A stretch of DNA of 64,000 nt from assembly GCF_900142885.1 (NCBI RefSeq), contig NZ_FRCL01000001.1, forward strand, positions 414,311 through 478,310. The letters run 5' to 3'. Both the position numbers and the translations under genes were made by a program. This document shows positions 30,101 through 37,765 of this stretch, in pieces (within the stretch, counting starts at the first letter, position 1; each line of letters begins with the position of its first letter). The DNA comes from Flavobacterium xinjiangense (GTDB taxonomy: Bacteria > Bacteroidota > Bacteroidia > Flavobacteriales > Flavobacteriaceae). The notes under the pieces are model-generated. The model searched no databases. It saw only the letters and a program-made list of their open reading frames with translations, and had not been told where the DNA came from.

Positions 30101-30382
30101 CCATTTGCTAAAGGGTATTATGCGATTGGTGAAAAAGTAAAAGCGCAAGAACTTCTAAATAAGTTGACGTCTAAATACAAAGAGAATCTTAATTACTACG
30201 GTAACTTGAGCGCTTCAGATCAAACAAGTATTGCAATTGACATTATAACCGATATCGAACGCTATCGAGGCTTACTGCAAGTAATGAAAGAAAGTGGAGA
30301 CACCGTATTTTACAATCAGAACAGAACCTCTTTTAATACCTATATTAAAATGTTCGAACGTTTTGGTCGTGAGAAAGAATGA
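27107..30382 (+). CDS. DUF2723-family multi-pass membrane protein (putative glycosyltransferase)
   Basis: This 1091-residue protein belongs to the Bacteroidota DUF2723 family, whose eukaryotic relative TMEM260 is an O-mannosyltransferase. The N-terminal third has many membrane segments. Near the start it carries [31 protein letters not shown] (positions about 26-56), with the acidic residues and histidine expected of a GT-C-type lipid-linked sugar transferase. More membrane segments occur around residues 575-690. The periplasmic C-terminal part contains the family segment [13 protein letters not shown] and ends in TPR-like helices (about 985-1060). Transfer of a sugar to exported proteins is an inference from the family. 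It is followed by a NodB-type deacetylase on the same strand. Confidence 0.8.
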   Translation: [1091 protein letters not shown]

Positions 30383-30465
30383 CATTAATGAGAAAATCAG
30401 ATAATTAGAAAATGTAGCGATATTGAAAAATGTCGCTATTTTTTTTTACCTTTAAAATAAAAAAA

Positions 30466-31110
30466 ATGAGGCTTTATTGGATAAAAACAAATTCATTAAT
30501 AAAAAAAATATTCTCGAAATACATTTGGGACATACCCAATACTGAAAATAAAATATACCTAACGTTTGACGATGGCCCCATACCCGAAATTACCGAATGG
30601 GTTTTAGAAGAATTAAAAAAAAACAATATTAAAGCAACGTTTTTCTGCATTGGGGATAACATTGTCAAACATCCCGAAATATTCAAAAAGGTAATTGGTG
30701 AGGGACACGCTATTGGAAATCACACTTTCAATCATTTGAACGGCTGGAAAACAACAACTGAAACGTATTTAGCAAATTTTGAACGATGTGAGGAAACTAT
30801 TCAAAAATTTGAAATCAGCAATCTGACTTCAAAAATCTTTCGTCCCCCATATGGCAAGATAAAAAGATCACAAGCGAAAGCAATACGCCAATCAGGCTAT
30901 AAAATAATAATGTGGGATGTTCTCAGCGTAGATTTTGATTCTAATTTATCAAGAGAAAAATGCTTGCAAAATGTTCTTTCTAATATAGAATCGGGAAGCA
31001 TCATCGTTTTTCATGACAGCATAAAAGCTTTCAAGAACCTTGAATATGTATTACCCAAAACCTTAATATACTTAAAAGAAAATAATTTTGTCTGTGAAGT
31101 TATAAAATAG
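30466..31110 (+). CDS. Polysaccharide deacetylase (NodB-type carbohydrate esterase family 4)
   Basis: These metal-dependent enzymes remove N-acetyl groups from chitin- or peptidoglycan-like glycans. In the 214-residue protein all NodB motifs are intact: TFDDGP, HTFNH, RPPYG, DFD and FHDS. I choose the ATG at 30466 (MRLYWIKTN) over an in-frame ATG at 30430, because the upstream extension is low-complexity. There is no obvious signal peptide, only a short weakly hydrophobic N-terminus, so its location is uncertain. It lies about 80 bp after the DUF2723 gene and may be co-transcribed. Confidence 0.88.
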   Translation: MRLYWIKTNSLIKKIFSKYIWDIPNTENKIYLTFDDGPIPEITEWVLEELKKNNIKATFFCIGDNIVKHPEIFKKVIGEGHAIGNHTFNHLNGWKTTTETYLANFERCEETIQKFEISNLTSKIFRPPYGKIKRSQAKAIRQSGYKIIMWDVLSVDFDSNLSREKCLQNVLSNIESGSIIVFHDSIKAFKNLEYVLPKTLIYLKENNFVCEVIK

Positions 31111-31123
31111 CAGTAACAAAGAA

Positions 31124-31420
31124 CTACAACTGCTCTTGAACAAGATTAATTATAGTATTAGCATCTAACTCCCCAGATTGTCTCCAGATCATCAAACCCT
31201 CTTTATAAATCATCAACGTAGGAAGTCCTTTTATTCGTAAAGCTTCGGCTAATTCCTGATTTTTATCCACATCAATTTTTATGACTTTTGCTTTATCGCC
31301 AAGAGCGGCCGCTACATCTCTGATTACAGGATGCATCGAAACTGATGATTCATTCCAATCCGTATAAAAGTCAATCAACACAGGTATTTGTGCGTTTATA
31401 AGTTCTCCAAATTTTGACAT
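31124..31420 (-). CDS. Thioredoxin-fold protein lacking the redox cysteines
   Basis: The 98-residue protein has a complete thioredoxin fold pattern: the beta strand and active-site region IDFYTDW, the KVIKIDVDKNQELAE strand and helix, and the cis-proline loop GLPTLMIYKEG. At the active site the usual WCGPC is replaced by WNESS, so neither redox cysteine is present. It therefore cannot be a disulfide oxidoreductase and more likely acts as a binding or chaperone-like protein; that role is an inference. It is preceded by its own TACATTTG element and is convergent with the deacetylase gene. Confidence 0.85.
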   Translation of the reverse strand: MSKFGELINAQIPVLIDFYTDWNESSVSMHPVIRDVAAALGDKAKVIKIDVDKNQELAEALRIKGLPTLMIYKEGLMIWRQSGELDANTIINLVQEQL

Positions 31421-31471
31421 AAAACCAAAAATTTAATTTTCTAAATTTACTAAAAAGAGATAATTATTATA

Positions 31472-31479
31472 CAAATGTA
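31472..31479 (-). promoter_or_regulatory. -7 element TACATTTG before the thioredoxin-like gene
   Basis: A perfect TAnnTTTG match 51 bp before the ATG, in the gap after the metallophosphoesterase gene. Confidence 0.45.
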
Positions 31480-31493
31480 ACATTTTTAACGAA

Positions 31494-32729
31494 TTAAGCC
31501 ATAGCCTTACCCTTTTTTAGTTCAATGACCGTGATTTCAGGCATGATTCCTACTCTTCCAGGATACGCATGAAAGCCAAAACCCCTATTTACATATACAT
31601 ATCTTCCCAAATTTTCATACAAACCAGCCCATTGTGTATAAACATATTGCGCCAAACTCCATTTGAAATAACCCGGAATTTCTATCCCAAATTGCATTCC
31701 ATGTGTATGCCCGGATAAGGTAAGATGAAAGTTTTTATCGTGATTTTTGATTTCATAATCCCAATGACTCGGGTCGTGACTCATTAAAATTTTAAAATCC
31801 TCTTTATTTAATTGCTCAGAAGCTTTAGTAATGTCACCTGCCTTTTTAAAATTTTGACCCCAATTTTCCACTCCAACTAATGCAATTTTATCGGTTCCTT
31901 TTTCAATAAAAGTATGCTCATTCAACATTAACTTGAAACCAATTTGTTCGTAGAGATTTTTTATATCTTGAAAATTTTTTTCTTTGGCTGCCTCTGAAGG
32001 CCACGTCACATATTCGCCATAATCATGATTCCCTAAAACCGAATATTTACCATACTCATGCTTTTTGATTCGGTTAAAAGTTTCGATCCAAGGATGCATT
32101 TCTTTCGCATCAGTGTTGACAATATCACCGGTAAACAAAATCATATCCGAATTCTGTTCGTTGACTAAATCTATAGCATAATTTATCTTCTCTGGATTAT
32201 CAAAACTTCCGCTGTGAACATCCGATATTTGAGTAATGGTAAAACCATCAAAAGAATCCGGCAGATCTGGAAAAAATATACGCTGTTTGATAACCTTATA
32301 ATTATATTTACCGACAGTCACTCCATAAATTAAAGACAAAAAAGGAACTGCCGCCAGACCTAATCCTACCTGACTGACAAATTTTCTTCTTGAAGCAAAA
32401 AAAGTTGCCTTATCATTATTCTCGATAAAATAGTTGATTGATCCCGCTCCCACTCTAAAAATATCTTCCCCAAGTAACACAAGAGCCAAAACCATTTTAG
32501 GCACATATACAAGAAGCACCAAACCCATAGTAAACATGGTTTGCTTCGTTTGACCGACTGAACGGTCAAATTGCATGAACGAATAAATAATAAATATAAA
32601 AAGCAGTAAACTAATAATTTGATAAGAGACTAAAACCCATTTGACCTTTATCAAGGTTCGTAGTGCTTGGAAAGCATAGAGTTCAATAACAAGGAGGACA
32701 ATACATAATAAAAGTATTCGAAGAATCAT
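31494..32729 (-). CDS. Membrane-anchored metallophosphoesterase
   Basis: The 411-residue protein has three or four N-terminal membrane segments (about residues 1-90 and 120-145) and a calcineurin-like phosphoesterase domain from about residue 155. The dinuclear metal motifs are all present: SDVHSG, GDIVN, GNHDYG, SHDP and GHTHGMQ. Relatives of this architecture (YkuE-like) are thought to act on lipid-linked or cell-envelope phosphoesters, but the substrate is not identifiable here. It is monocistronic. Confidence 0.87.
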   Translation of the reverse strand: MILRILLLCIVLLVIELYAFQALRTLIKVKWVLVSYQIISLLLFIFIIYSFMQFDRSVGQTKQTMFTMGLVLLVYVPKMVLALVLLGEDIFRVGAGSINYFIENNDKATFFASRRKFVSQVGLGLAAVPFLSLIYGVTVGKYNYKVIKQRIFFPDLPDSFDGFTITQISDVHSGSFDNPEKINYAIDLVNEQNSDMILFTGDIVNTDAKEMHPWIETFNRIKKHEYGKYSVLGNHDYGEYVTWPSEAAKEKNFQDIKNLYEQIGFKLMLNEHTFIEKGTDKIALVGVENWGQNFKKAGDITKASEQLNKEDFKILMSHDPSHWDYEIKNHDKNFHLTLSGHTHGMQFGIEIPGYFKWSLAQYVYTQWAGLYENLGRYVYVNRGFGFHAYPGRVGIMPEITVIELKKGKAMA

Positions 32730-32842
32730 TTTTATAAAATTTTAGACAAAATAACAAATTAAGAGAACACTATGCGTTTTTATTAGTCTAAATTTAACTA
32801 AAATTACACCAAATCAATTTAAAACGACTTTTTTTTATAAAA

Positions 32843-32870
32843 AAAGCTGATAAATTACTTTATCAGCTTT
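32843..32870 (-). terminator. Terminator of the first small peptide gene
   Basis: Perfect 12-bp arms (32843-32854 and 32859-32870) with a 4-base loop and a T7 tract on the minus strand. The arms are related in sequence to those of the terminator after the paralogous gene at 35361-35392. Confidence 0.88.
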
Positions 32871-32950
32871 GCTTAAATTAAAACTATTGTTTTCCTAACT
32901 ACCTTTTATAATTACTTTTTCAGTTTACGTTAGTGAAACAAAAGTGTCAA

Positions 32951-33145
32951 TTATTTTTTTGCTTTTGTAGCTTCCATTTTAGTTGGTTCCGCTTTAGTAA
33001 TTTTAGCAGCTTTCTCTGCTTTTTTTGCTGCTTTTTTCTCTGCTTTAACTTCTTTCGCTGGAGTTGTTTTTGCTGGAGCTGTTTGAGCATTTACCATTAC
33101 TGTTGTTCCTAAAACCATTGCAACTAACATCAATACTTTTTTCAT
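32951..33145 (-). CDS. Small secreted Lys/Ala-rich peptide, paralogue 1
   Basis: The 64-residue product has a signal peptide (MKKVLMLVAMVLGTTVMVNAQ, cleavage after NA) and a highly basic, Lys/Ala/Thr/Glu-rich mature part of about 44 residues that looks disordered or helical. It has no cysteines and no known domain. The paralogue at 35470 shares the signal peptide almost exactly and the ending KAKK. The two genes also share promoter architecture and terminator type, and they flank a two-component system. I infer a periplasmic stress-type peptide under control of that system. I do not know its function. Confidence 0.75.
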   Translation of the reverse strand: MKKVLMLVAMVLGTTVMVNAQTAPAKTTPAKEVKAEKKAAKKAEKAAKITKAEPTKMEATKAKK

Positions 33146-33187
33146 GATTGTGATTTTTATATTACTAATTTGTTTTTATTTATAAAT

Positions 33188-33223
33188 CAAATGTAGTATC
33201 GCTAAATGAGGATTGAATGAAGA
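33188..33223 (-). promoter_or_regulatory. Regulated promoter of peptide gene 1: direct-repeat box plus -7 element
   Basis: On the minus strand TCTTCAT-N4-TCCTCAT (33223-33206) is followed after exactly 10 bp by TACATTTG (33195-33188). The 7-bp repeats recur every 11 bp, the spacing of PhoB/OmpR-family boxes, and they occupy the place of the -33 element. The same arrangement stands before the paralogous gene at 35699-35734. Confidence 0.65.
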
Positions 33224-33246
33224 TTTAGTAGTGCAAAAAACTTTAA

Positions 33247-34584
33247 CTATTTTTTAAGTTTTTCCTTATTTGCGAATCGTAACAGGAATATCGTTCCTTC
33301 GTTTGGCTCTGAAGTAACTTCTATAATTATATGGTGAAAAAGCGCAATACTTTCAGCAATGGCAAGTCCTAAACCGTGTCCATCCTCAGTAGAATTACTA
33401 CGTGTAAAACGATTAAATATATTCTCAATCTGATTTTCAGTCATTCCAATTCCAGTATCTGAAATAGATAAGAAATAATTAGAATGAGAAAATCCATCAA
33501 CAATAGTAATAAGACCATTGTTTTTATTGTATTTAATAGCGTTTACCATTAAATTATACAGAAGAATATGGATTAGCGTTTTATTCCCAACTAACTCATA
33601 GTTATGGCGGATATCAATGTTTACAATTATTCTTTTTTCATCAATACGATCTTGCAAATCCTCATGCAAATCGTTAACTATTTCTTGCAAATTTACAATC
33701 TCCTTAGACTCGTACTGATGGTTCTCTATTCTTGAGATAAGTAATAGATTATTAATAACTTTTTTCAACATGTCAAGCGTTTTCAAAGAACCAGCAATTT
33801 TATCAACCGCATTATCATCTAATGAATCATTTTGTAGGAGGTTTTCAAATTTATTTTTCAGCAAAGCAATTGGTGTCAAAAGCTCGTGAGAAACATTGGC
33901 GATAAACTGTTTTTCTTTTTTAAAAAGGTCACTGATTCTATTCATCATTTGGTTTAAAACCACATCTAACTCTTGAAAATCTGCAGAATGCGAATTGATC
34001 GGAGTATGATCAAAAGTATCGGGTTCATTTACACGACGAATTTTCGTGTCAATAATTTTATAAAATGGTTTCAAGAGATATTCTATGTAGAATGTATCTA
34101 TCAAAAATGTAACAATCATCGTAATCATTAGTACAATTAAAACAAAAAGCTTAATGATAAAAGTAAGTTCTTCGATTTCACCTAAACTACTCCCTATTTC
34201 AAGTTGATATCGCAATTTGCCGTAAAGAAATTGATATTGCAAAATCCTATAATCATCTTGCTCCCCCTCAATAATTCTGGACTCATTAATAAAAACCGTC
34301 TTATCTAGTTCAGAATTTTTAGGCAATCTAGATAATTGCAGAAATTCACTATGCAATGTGGAAAAACTGGCATACGTTTCTGTGGTATCTTTTCTAATGA
34401 TAAAATCGTTAATTTCTTCCTTATCTAAATGTTCAATAAATTTTTGCTTTTTTTCCAGTAAACTTTTATTGATGTGCTTGTAAACTACTCGTTCTACCAA
34501 AACAGGAAGCATTAACCATAAAATCAAAATTACTAATGATCGGGTTATAGCATTGAATATAGTTAACTGGTGTTTAATTTTCAC
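33247..34584 (-). CDS. Two-component sensor histidine kinase
   Basis: The 445-residue kinase has two membrane helices (about residues 15-35 and 148-170) enclosing an extracytoplasmic sensor region of about 110 residues. It then has a dimerisation/phosphorylation domain with FIANVSHELLTPIALLK (H-box) and an ATPase domain with NLMVNAIKYNKNNG (N-box), DTGIGM (G1) and GHGLGLAI (G2). All catalytic motifs are intact. The start is a GTG. It lies 11 bp after the response regulator gene, so the two are one transcription unit. The sensed signal is not apparent; the location points to an envelope condition. Confidence 0.92.
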   Translation of the reverse strand: MKIKHQLTIFNAITRSLVILILWLMLPVLVERVVYKHINKSLLEKKQKFIEHLDKEEINDFIIRKDTTETYASFSTLHSEFLQLSRLPKNSELDKTVFINESRIIEGEQDDYRILQYQFLYGKLRYQLEIGSSLGEIEELTFIIKLFVLIVLMITMIVTFLIDTFYIEYLLKPFYKIIDTKIRRVNEPDTFDHTPINSHSADFQELDVVLNQMMNRISDLFKKEKQFIANVSHELLTPIALLKNKFENLLQNDSLDDNAVDKIAGSLKTLDMLKKVINNLLLISRIENHQYESKEIVNLQEIVNDLHEDLQDRIDEKRIIVNIDIRHNYELVGNKTLIHILLYNLMVNAIKYNKNNGLITIVDGFSHSNYFLSISDTGIGMTENQIENIFNRFTRSNSTEDGHGLGLAIAESIALFHHIIIEVTSEPNEGTIFLLRFANKEKLKK

Positions 34585-34595
34585 TCCTAAATAAT

Positions 34596-35270
34596 TTAAG
34601 CGTTTATTCTGTAACCAACGCTTCTAACAGTCTCAAACCATTCTATAACTGCGTGTTTGTCTAATTTTTTCCTAAGGTTACGGACATGAACATCGATAAA
34701 ATTTGAATCAGAATTAACTTCTAAAATATCTCCCCAAATATGTTCAGTTAACTGTAATCTGGTAATAACTCGGTTTTTATTTAATACTAAATATTGAAAA
34801 ATATCAAACTCCTTTTTAGTAAGTTTAATTGGAATCCCACCATAATGCAATTTGTAATCTTGCAACTGCAAACTAAAACCATGAATATCCAGATCATTAA
34901 CCGTAAAACCATGTATACGTCTAATAATCGCAAATAAACGAGCACCCAATTCTGTCAGAGCAAAAGGTTTCGTGAGATAATCATCAGCACCAAGTTGCAA
35001 ACCATTTATTCTATCATCTAGTTCGCCACGAGCAGTAATGATAACAACTGCCATCTTCGATTGTATTTTCCGTACAGATTTTAACACATCAAAACCACTC
35101 CCATCTGGCAAACCTAAATCTAACAACATAATATCATAATCGTTGCTGCTAATTTCTTCTAATGCTGCTTCGCAATTTTTAGAAATTCTACAAACATAAC
35201 CGCTAATCGAAAGATAATCTTTCAATTCAATGGCTAATTCGGGATTGTCTTCAACAATAAGAATATTCAT
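34596..35270 (-). CDS. OmpR/PhoB-family response regulator
   Basis: The 224-residue protein has a receiver domain (MNILIVEDNPE; phosphoacceptor Asp in MLLDLGLPDG; conserved Lys in LTKPFAL) and a C-terminal winged-helix DNA-binding domain (about residues 130-224: LTKKEFDIFQYLVLN, HVRNLRKKLD, VRSVGYRI). I choose the ATG at 35270 over one at 35297, because it starts directly at the first receiver strand. Regulators of this class bind tandem direct repeats, and such repeats lie before both flanking small peptide genes. The kinase gene follows immediately. Confidence 0.93.
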   Translation of the reverse strand: MNILIVEDNPELAIELKDYLSISGYVCRISKNCEAALEEISSNDYDIMLLDLGLPDGSGFDVLKSVRKIQSKMAVVIITARGELDDRINGLQLGADDYLTKPFALTELGARLFAIIRRIHGFTVNDLDIHGFSLQLQDYKLHYGGIPIKLTKKEFDIFQYLVLNKNRVITRLQLTEHIWGDILEVNSDSNFIDVHVRNLRKKLDKHAVIEWFETVRSVGYRINA

Positions 35271-35360
35271 AAACAATTGTGGTATAAAACTATTCAAGGT
35301 AACAAAATAATGCGAATAAAACTGTTCTAATAATTTAAAAAATAACTCAAAATTGATATA

Positions 35361-35392
35361 AAAAAAGCTGATAAATATGTTTACCAGCTTTT
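35361..35392 (-). terminator. Terminator of the second small peptide gene
   Basis: A 12-bp stem with one G-T wobble and a short loop is followed on the minus strand by T7. It is similar in arms to the terminator at 32843-32870 and separates the peptide gene from the response regulator gene. Confidence 0.8.
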
Positions 35393-35469
35393 AATAATTA
35401 ATCTTTCTTTTTTGCAGACGTATACATAACCTTTTTATATTTCTTATGAAAGCAAAATAGAAACATCAG

Positions 35470-35658
35470 TTATTTTTTTGCTTTGGAAGTCTCCATTGCC
35501 GGAGCCTCTGCCTTTTTCTCTGCTCTTGCTTTTCTGTGTTTTTTGTATTTTTCAACTTTCAATTCCTTAACAGGAGCGTTTTTTGTTGGAACTGTTTTAG
35601 CATTTACCATAACGCTTGTTCCTAATAATACTGCAACTAACATCAATACTTTTTTCAT
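35470..35658 (-). CDS. Small secreted Lys/Ala-rich peptide, paralogue 2
   Basis: The 62-residue product has a signal peptide (MKKVLMLVAVLLGTSVMVNAK) nearly identical to that of the gene at 32951, followed by a basic mature part (KYKKHRKARAEKKAEAP) ending in TSKAKK. The mature parts have diverged more than the signal peptides, but both are Lys/Ala-rich and lack cysteines. It lies upstream of the two-component genes on the same strand, with its own terminator. The promoter box is the same as for the paralogue. Function unknown; a periplasmic peptide controlled by the neighbouring system is an inference. Confidence 0.74.
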   Translation of the reverse strand: MKKVLMLVAVLLGTSVMVNAKTVPTKNAPVKELKVEKYKKHRKARAEKKAEAPAMETSKAKK

Positions 35659-35698
35659 GATTTCTAAATTTAATATTAATAATTTGTTATTTATAGAT

Positions 35699-35734
35699 CA
35701 AATGTACTAGTGATAAATGAAGACAAGATGAAGA
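35699..35734 (-). promoter_or_regulatory. Regulated promoter of peptide gene 2: direct-repeat box plus -7 element
   Basis: On the minus strand TCTTCAT-N4-TCTTCAT (35734-35717) is a perfect 7-bp repeat with 11-bp period, followed after exactly 10 bp by TACATTTG (35706-35699). The leader before the ATG is about 40 bases, as in the paralogous unit. Confidence 0.68.
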
Positions 35735-35820
35735 TTTACTTTCGTAAAAAAGTTTAACTTATTATTAAGGTTTTAGCAATTCTAAATCAATTTACTAAGA
35801 TTTTTGATTTTAGCAAAAAC

Positions 35821-35862
35821 AAAAAATGGTTACCAAATAAATTATTTGATAACCATTTTTTG
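35821..35862 (-). terminator. Terminator of the surface-protein gene
   Basis: A long A/T-rich inverted repeat with arms around GGTTACCAAATAA and its near-complement, followed on the minus strand by T-rich sequence; one mismatch in the stem. Confidence 0.7.
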
Positions 35863-35916
35863 TTAAAAAAAATAAAAAAATTTAAACCAACAAGATTTAA
35901 ATATGAAGCGTAACTA

Positions 35917-37395
35917 TTAATTAACAACTAAATTCAAAGAAACAGTCAGCACATTTCCAGTTCCTGAAAACCTTGAAACCCATGCTTCAAGATAATCATT
36001 AGTTGACATATCTACTTTTGTCAAAATAGTTCCACCATCAATATCACTTGAATTCACACCGCAATACACTTTAGATTGGCTGATGACAACACCATTTTTA
36101 GCAATATAAAAAATGAATACTCCAGCAGTGGCAACTGATGACTGAAAAGAAAATGTAGCGGCAGCACGAAAATATCGCCTTTTTGTACCTTTGTAAATTA
36201 ATTTATTATCCGTACCACCATCGGCAAATCTGTATAGAGCACCTGAAGTAGTTGCACCTGCTAATTTTACAGGAGTATTTAAACCTGTAATTGTCGTTGA
36301 AGCTCCGGACCCAACAGCATAATCAAAATTTACATCTCCTGACGCCACTGCATCACCTTCAACTGGAATTCCTGAACTTCGCACGTTCCATCTATCATTA
36401 AAATAAAAACCAGTATAACTTCCAACTGTATATGCTTTTACATATCCAGTGGTATTTGTACCTGTAAAAACTACCATTTCAAGTAGTGCATCGCCAGTTA
36501 TTGTTGGATTTGAAGAAACGTCTAATCCAACACTAGTTCCGTTAACTTCCGTAAAACCTCCTCCTTTTTGAATCAAGCCAAAAGTTCCTTGCAGGGTTTC
36601 ATAAGTACCCGAATTATTCCCGAACCATCCAGCATTATTAATCAATAATTTGCTAACATCCTTATAAATAATTCCAGTCGTGTTTGCCGCATATTGTACA
36701 ATGCTTACAAATACCAAAGAAAATCCATCAATTACACCTACATTCGAAGAACTAGCCACAATCGCATCTCTAAAAATTAAATTTTGAGTACCTCCTCCTG
36801 TGATATTAAAAACTTTTCCTGCTGTGGCAGTTAAAGTCACGACTCTAATTGACCCACCAGTTGTACCTACAAAAAGATCACCTGACGCTTTGACTAACTT
36901 GTCCTCACTACTATCCTGACCAATAAGATACGCATTATTTAATTCTATTGGAAAATCAACATTAATTGTCCCGTTAATTTCATACAATGTACCAGTATCC
37001 AAAAGATATTTACTTCCACCTCCTGCTGTTTTTTCAGCTGCCAAAACAGTTGCCAAAACATCAGTAGATTTTACACGTTTAAATTTAATCCTTCCATAGT
37101 TAGCATCACTATTAAGTTTATCCCAAGTCGAAAGACTAGTGTCATAATGAAAAAATGATTTCAAATTTGTGTCATACACCATCAATCCATCCGCTGGGGA
37201 CACAATAGCCATTCTTTGCACAGTAGTCATCCTAGGTGTTAGAAGTCCTTGAGTTGAAGATGTTAAGTCTAGAATCGAACTCGCATTTGGAGTAGTTGTT
37301 CCGATACCCACTTGAGCAAACATATTTGTCGTTATTATCATGAAAAATAAGAGACAGGCTTGCAATACCTTTTTAGCAGAGTAATTTTTTTTCAT
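35917..37395 (-). CDS. Secreted surface protein of the GIGTTTP-repeat type
   Basis: The 492-residue protein has a signal peptide (cleavage near NMFAQ) and then the segment VGIGTTTPNASSILDLTSS, followed by GLLTPRMTTVQRMAIVSPADGLMVYDT. This N-terminal module is very common in exported and surface proteins of Flavobacteriaceae. The middle is Gly/Thr/Ser/Asn-rich and beta-strand-like. The last about 110 residues resemble a compact beta-sandwich head similar in feel to phage-tail or C1q-like domains; that comparison is by eye only. No type IX secretion C-terminal signal is obvious. Adhesion or a surface role is an inference. Confidence 0.75.
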   Translation of the reverse strand: MKKNYSAKKVLQACLLFFMIITTNMFAQVGIGTTTPNASSILDLTSSTQGLLTPRMTTVQRMAIVSPADGLMVYDTNLKSFFHYDTSLSTWDKLNSDANYGRIKFKRVKSTDVLATVLAAEKTAGGGSKYLLDTGTLYEINGTINVDFPIELNNAYLIGQDSSEDKLVKASGDLFVGTTGGSIRVVTLTATAGKVFNITGGGTQNLIFRDAIVASSSNVGVIDGFSLVFVSIVQYAANTTGIIYKDVSKLLINNAGWFGNNSGTYETLQGTFGLIQKGGGFTEVNGTSVGLDVSSNPTITGDALLEMVVFTGTNTTGYVKAYTVGSYTGFYFNDRWNVRSSGIPVEGDAVASGDVNFDYAVGSGASTTITGLNTPVKLAGATTSGALYRFADGGTDNKLIYKGTKRRYFRAAATFSFQSSVATAGVFIFYIAKNGVVISQSKVYCGVNSSDIDGGTILTKVDMSTNDYLEAWVSRFSGTGNVLTVSLNLVVN

Positions 37396-37452
37396 AAAAA
37401 ACGAATAAAAGATTAAATAAAAGAACCGAAATCGGCATTCAAATTTGTTCTA

Positions 37453-37460
37453 CAAAAATA
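37453..37460 (-). promoter_or_regulatory. -7 element TATTTTTG before the surface-protein gene
   Basis: A perfect TAnnTTTG match about 57 bp before the ATG. The gap 37396-37765 is A/T-rich and contains only this element and the polA promoter as far as I can see. Confidence 0.4.
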
Positions 37461-37735
37461 AGAATTACATCGGTTAAATGCTTATTTAATCGATTAACTA
37501 CATATTATTTTACAAAATATTGTTAATTTCCTACAAAAAATAATTACTAATTTAAACAATAAATGATTTATTGATATTTTTCCTCTAAATAAACAACATC
37601 AATGATTTTCAATTAAATAATTTTAAATTTATTTAGATCTGCTTTTTTGCAATAGTCGTGTTTAAAAAACAAACTGCAAGACAAGAATAAGGAAGAAATA
37701 TTTCAATCTGTCACTCCTTTATCTGACAAGTTTTG

Positions 37736-37743
37736 TACTTTTG
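37736..37743 (+). promoter_or_regulatory. -7 element TACTTTTG before polA
   Basis: A perfect TAnnTTTG match 22 bp before the polA ATG. Confidence 0.45.
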
Positions 37744-37765
37744 AAAACTTTACAAAATCACAATC

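Noticed and set aside
33146..33246. Repeat boxes considered as chance A/T-rich similarity between the two peptide upstream regions
   Set aside because: The box, 10-bp spacing, -7 element and leader length agree at both sites, too much for chance, so it is kept as a finding.
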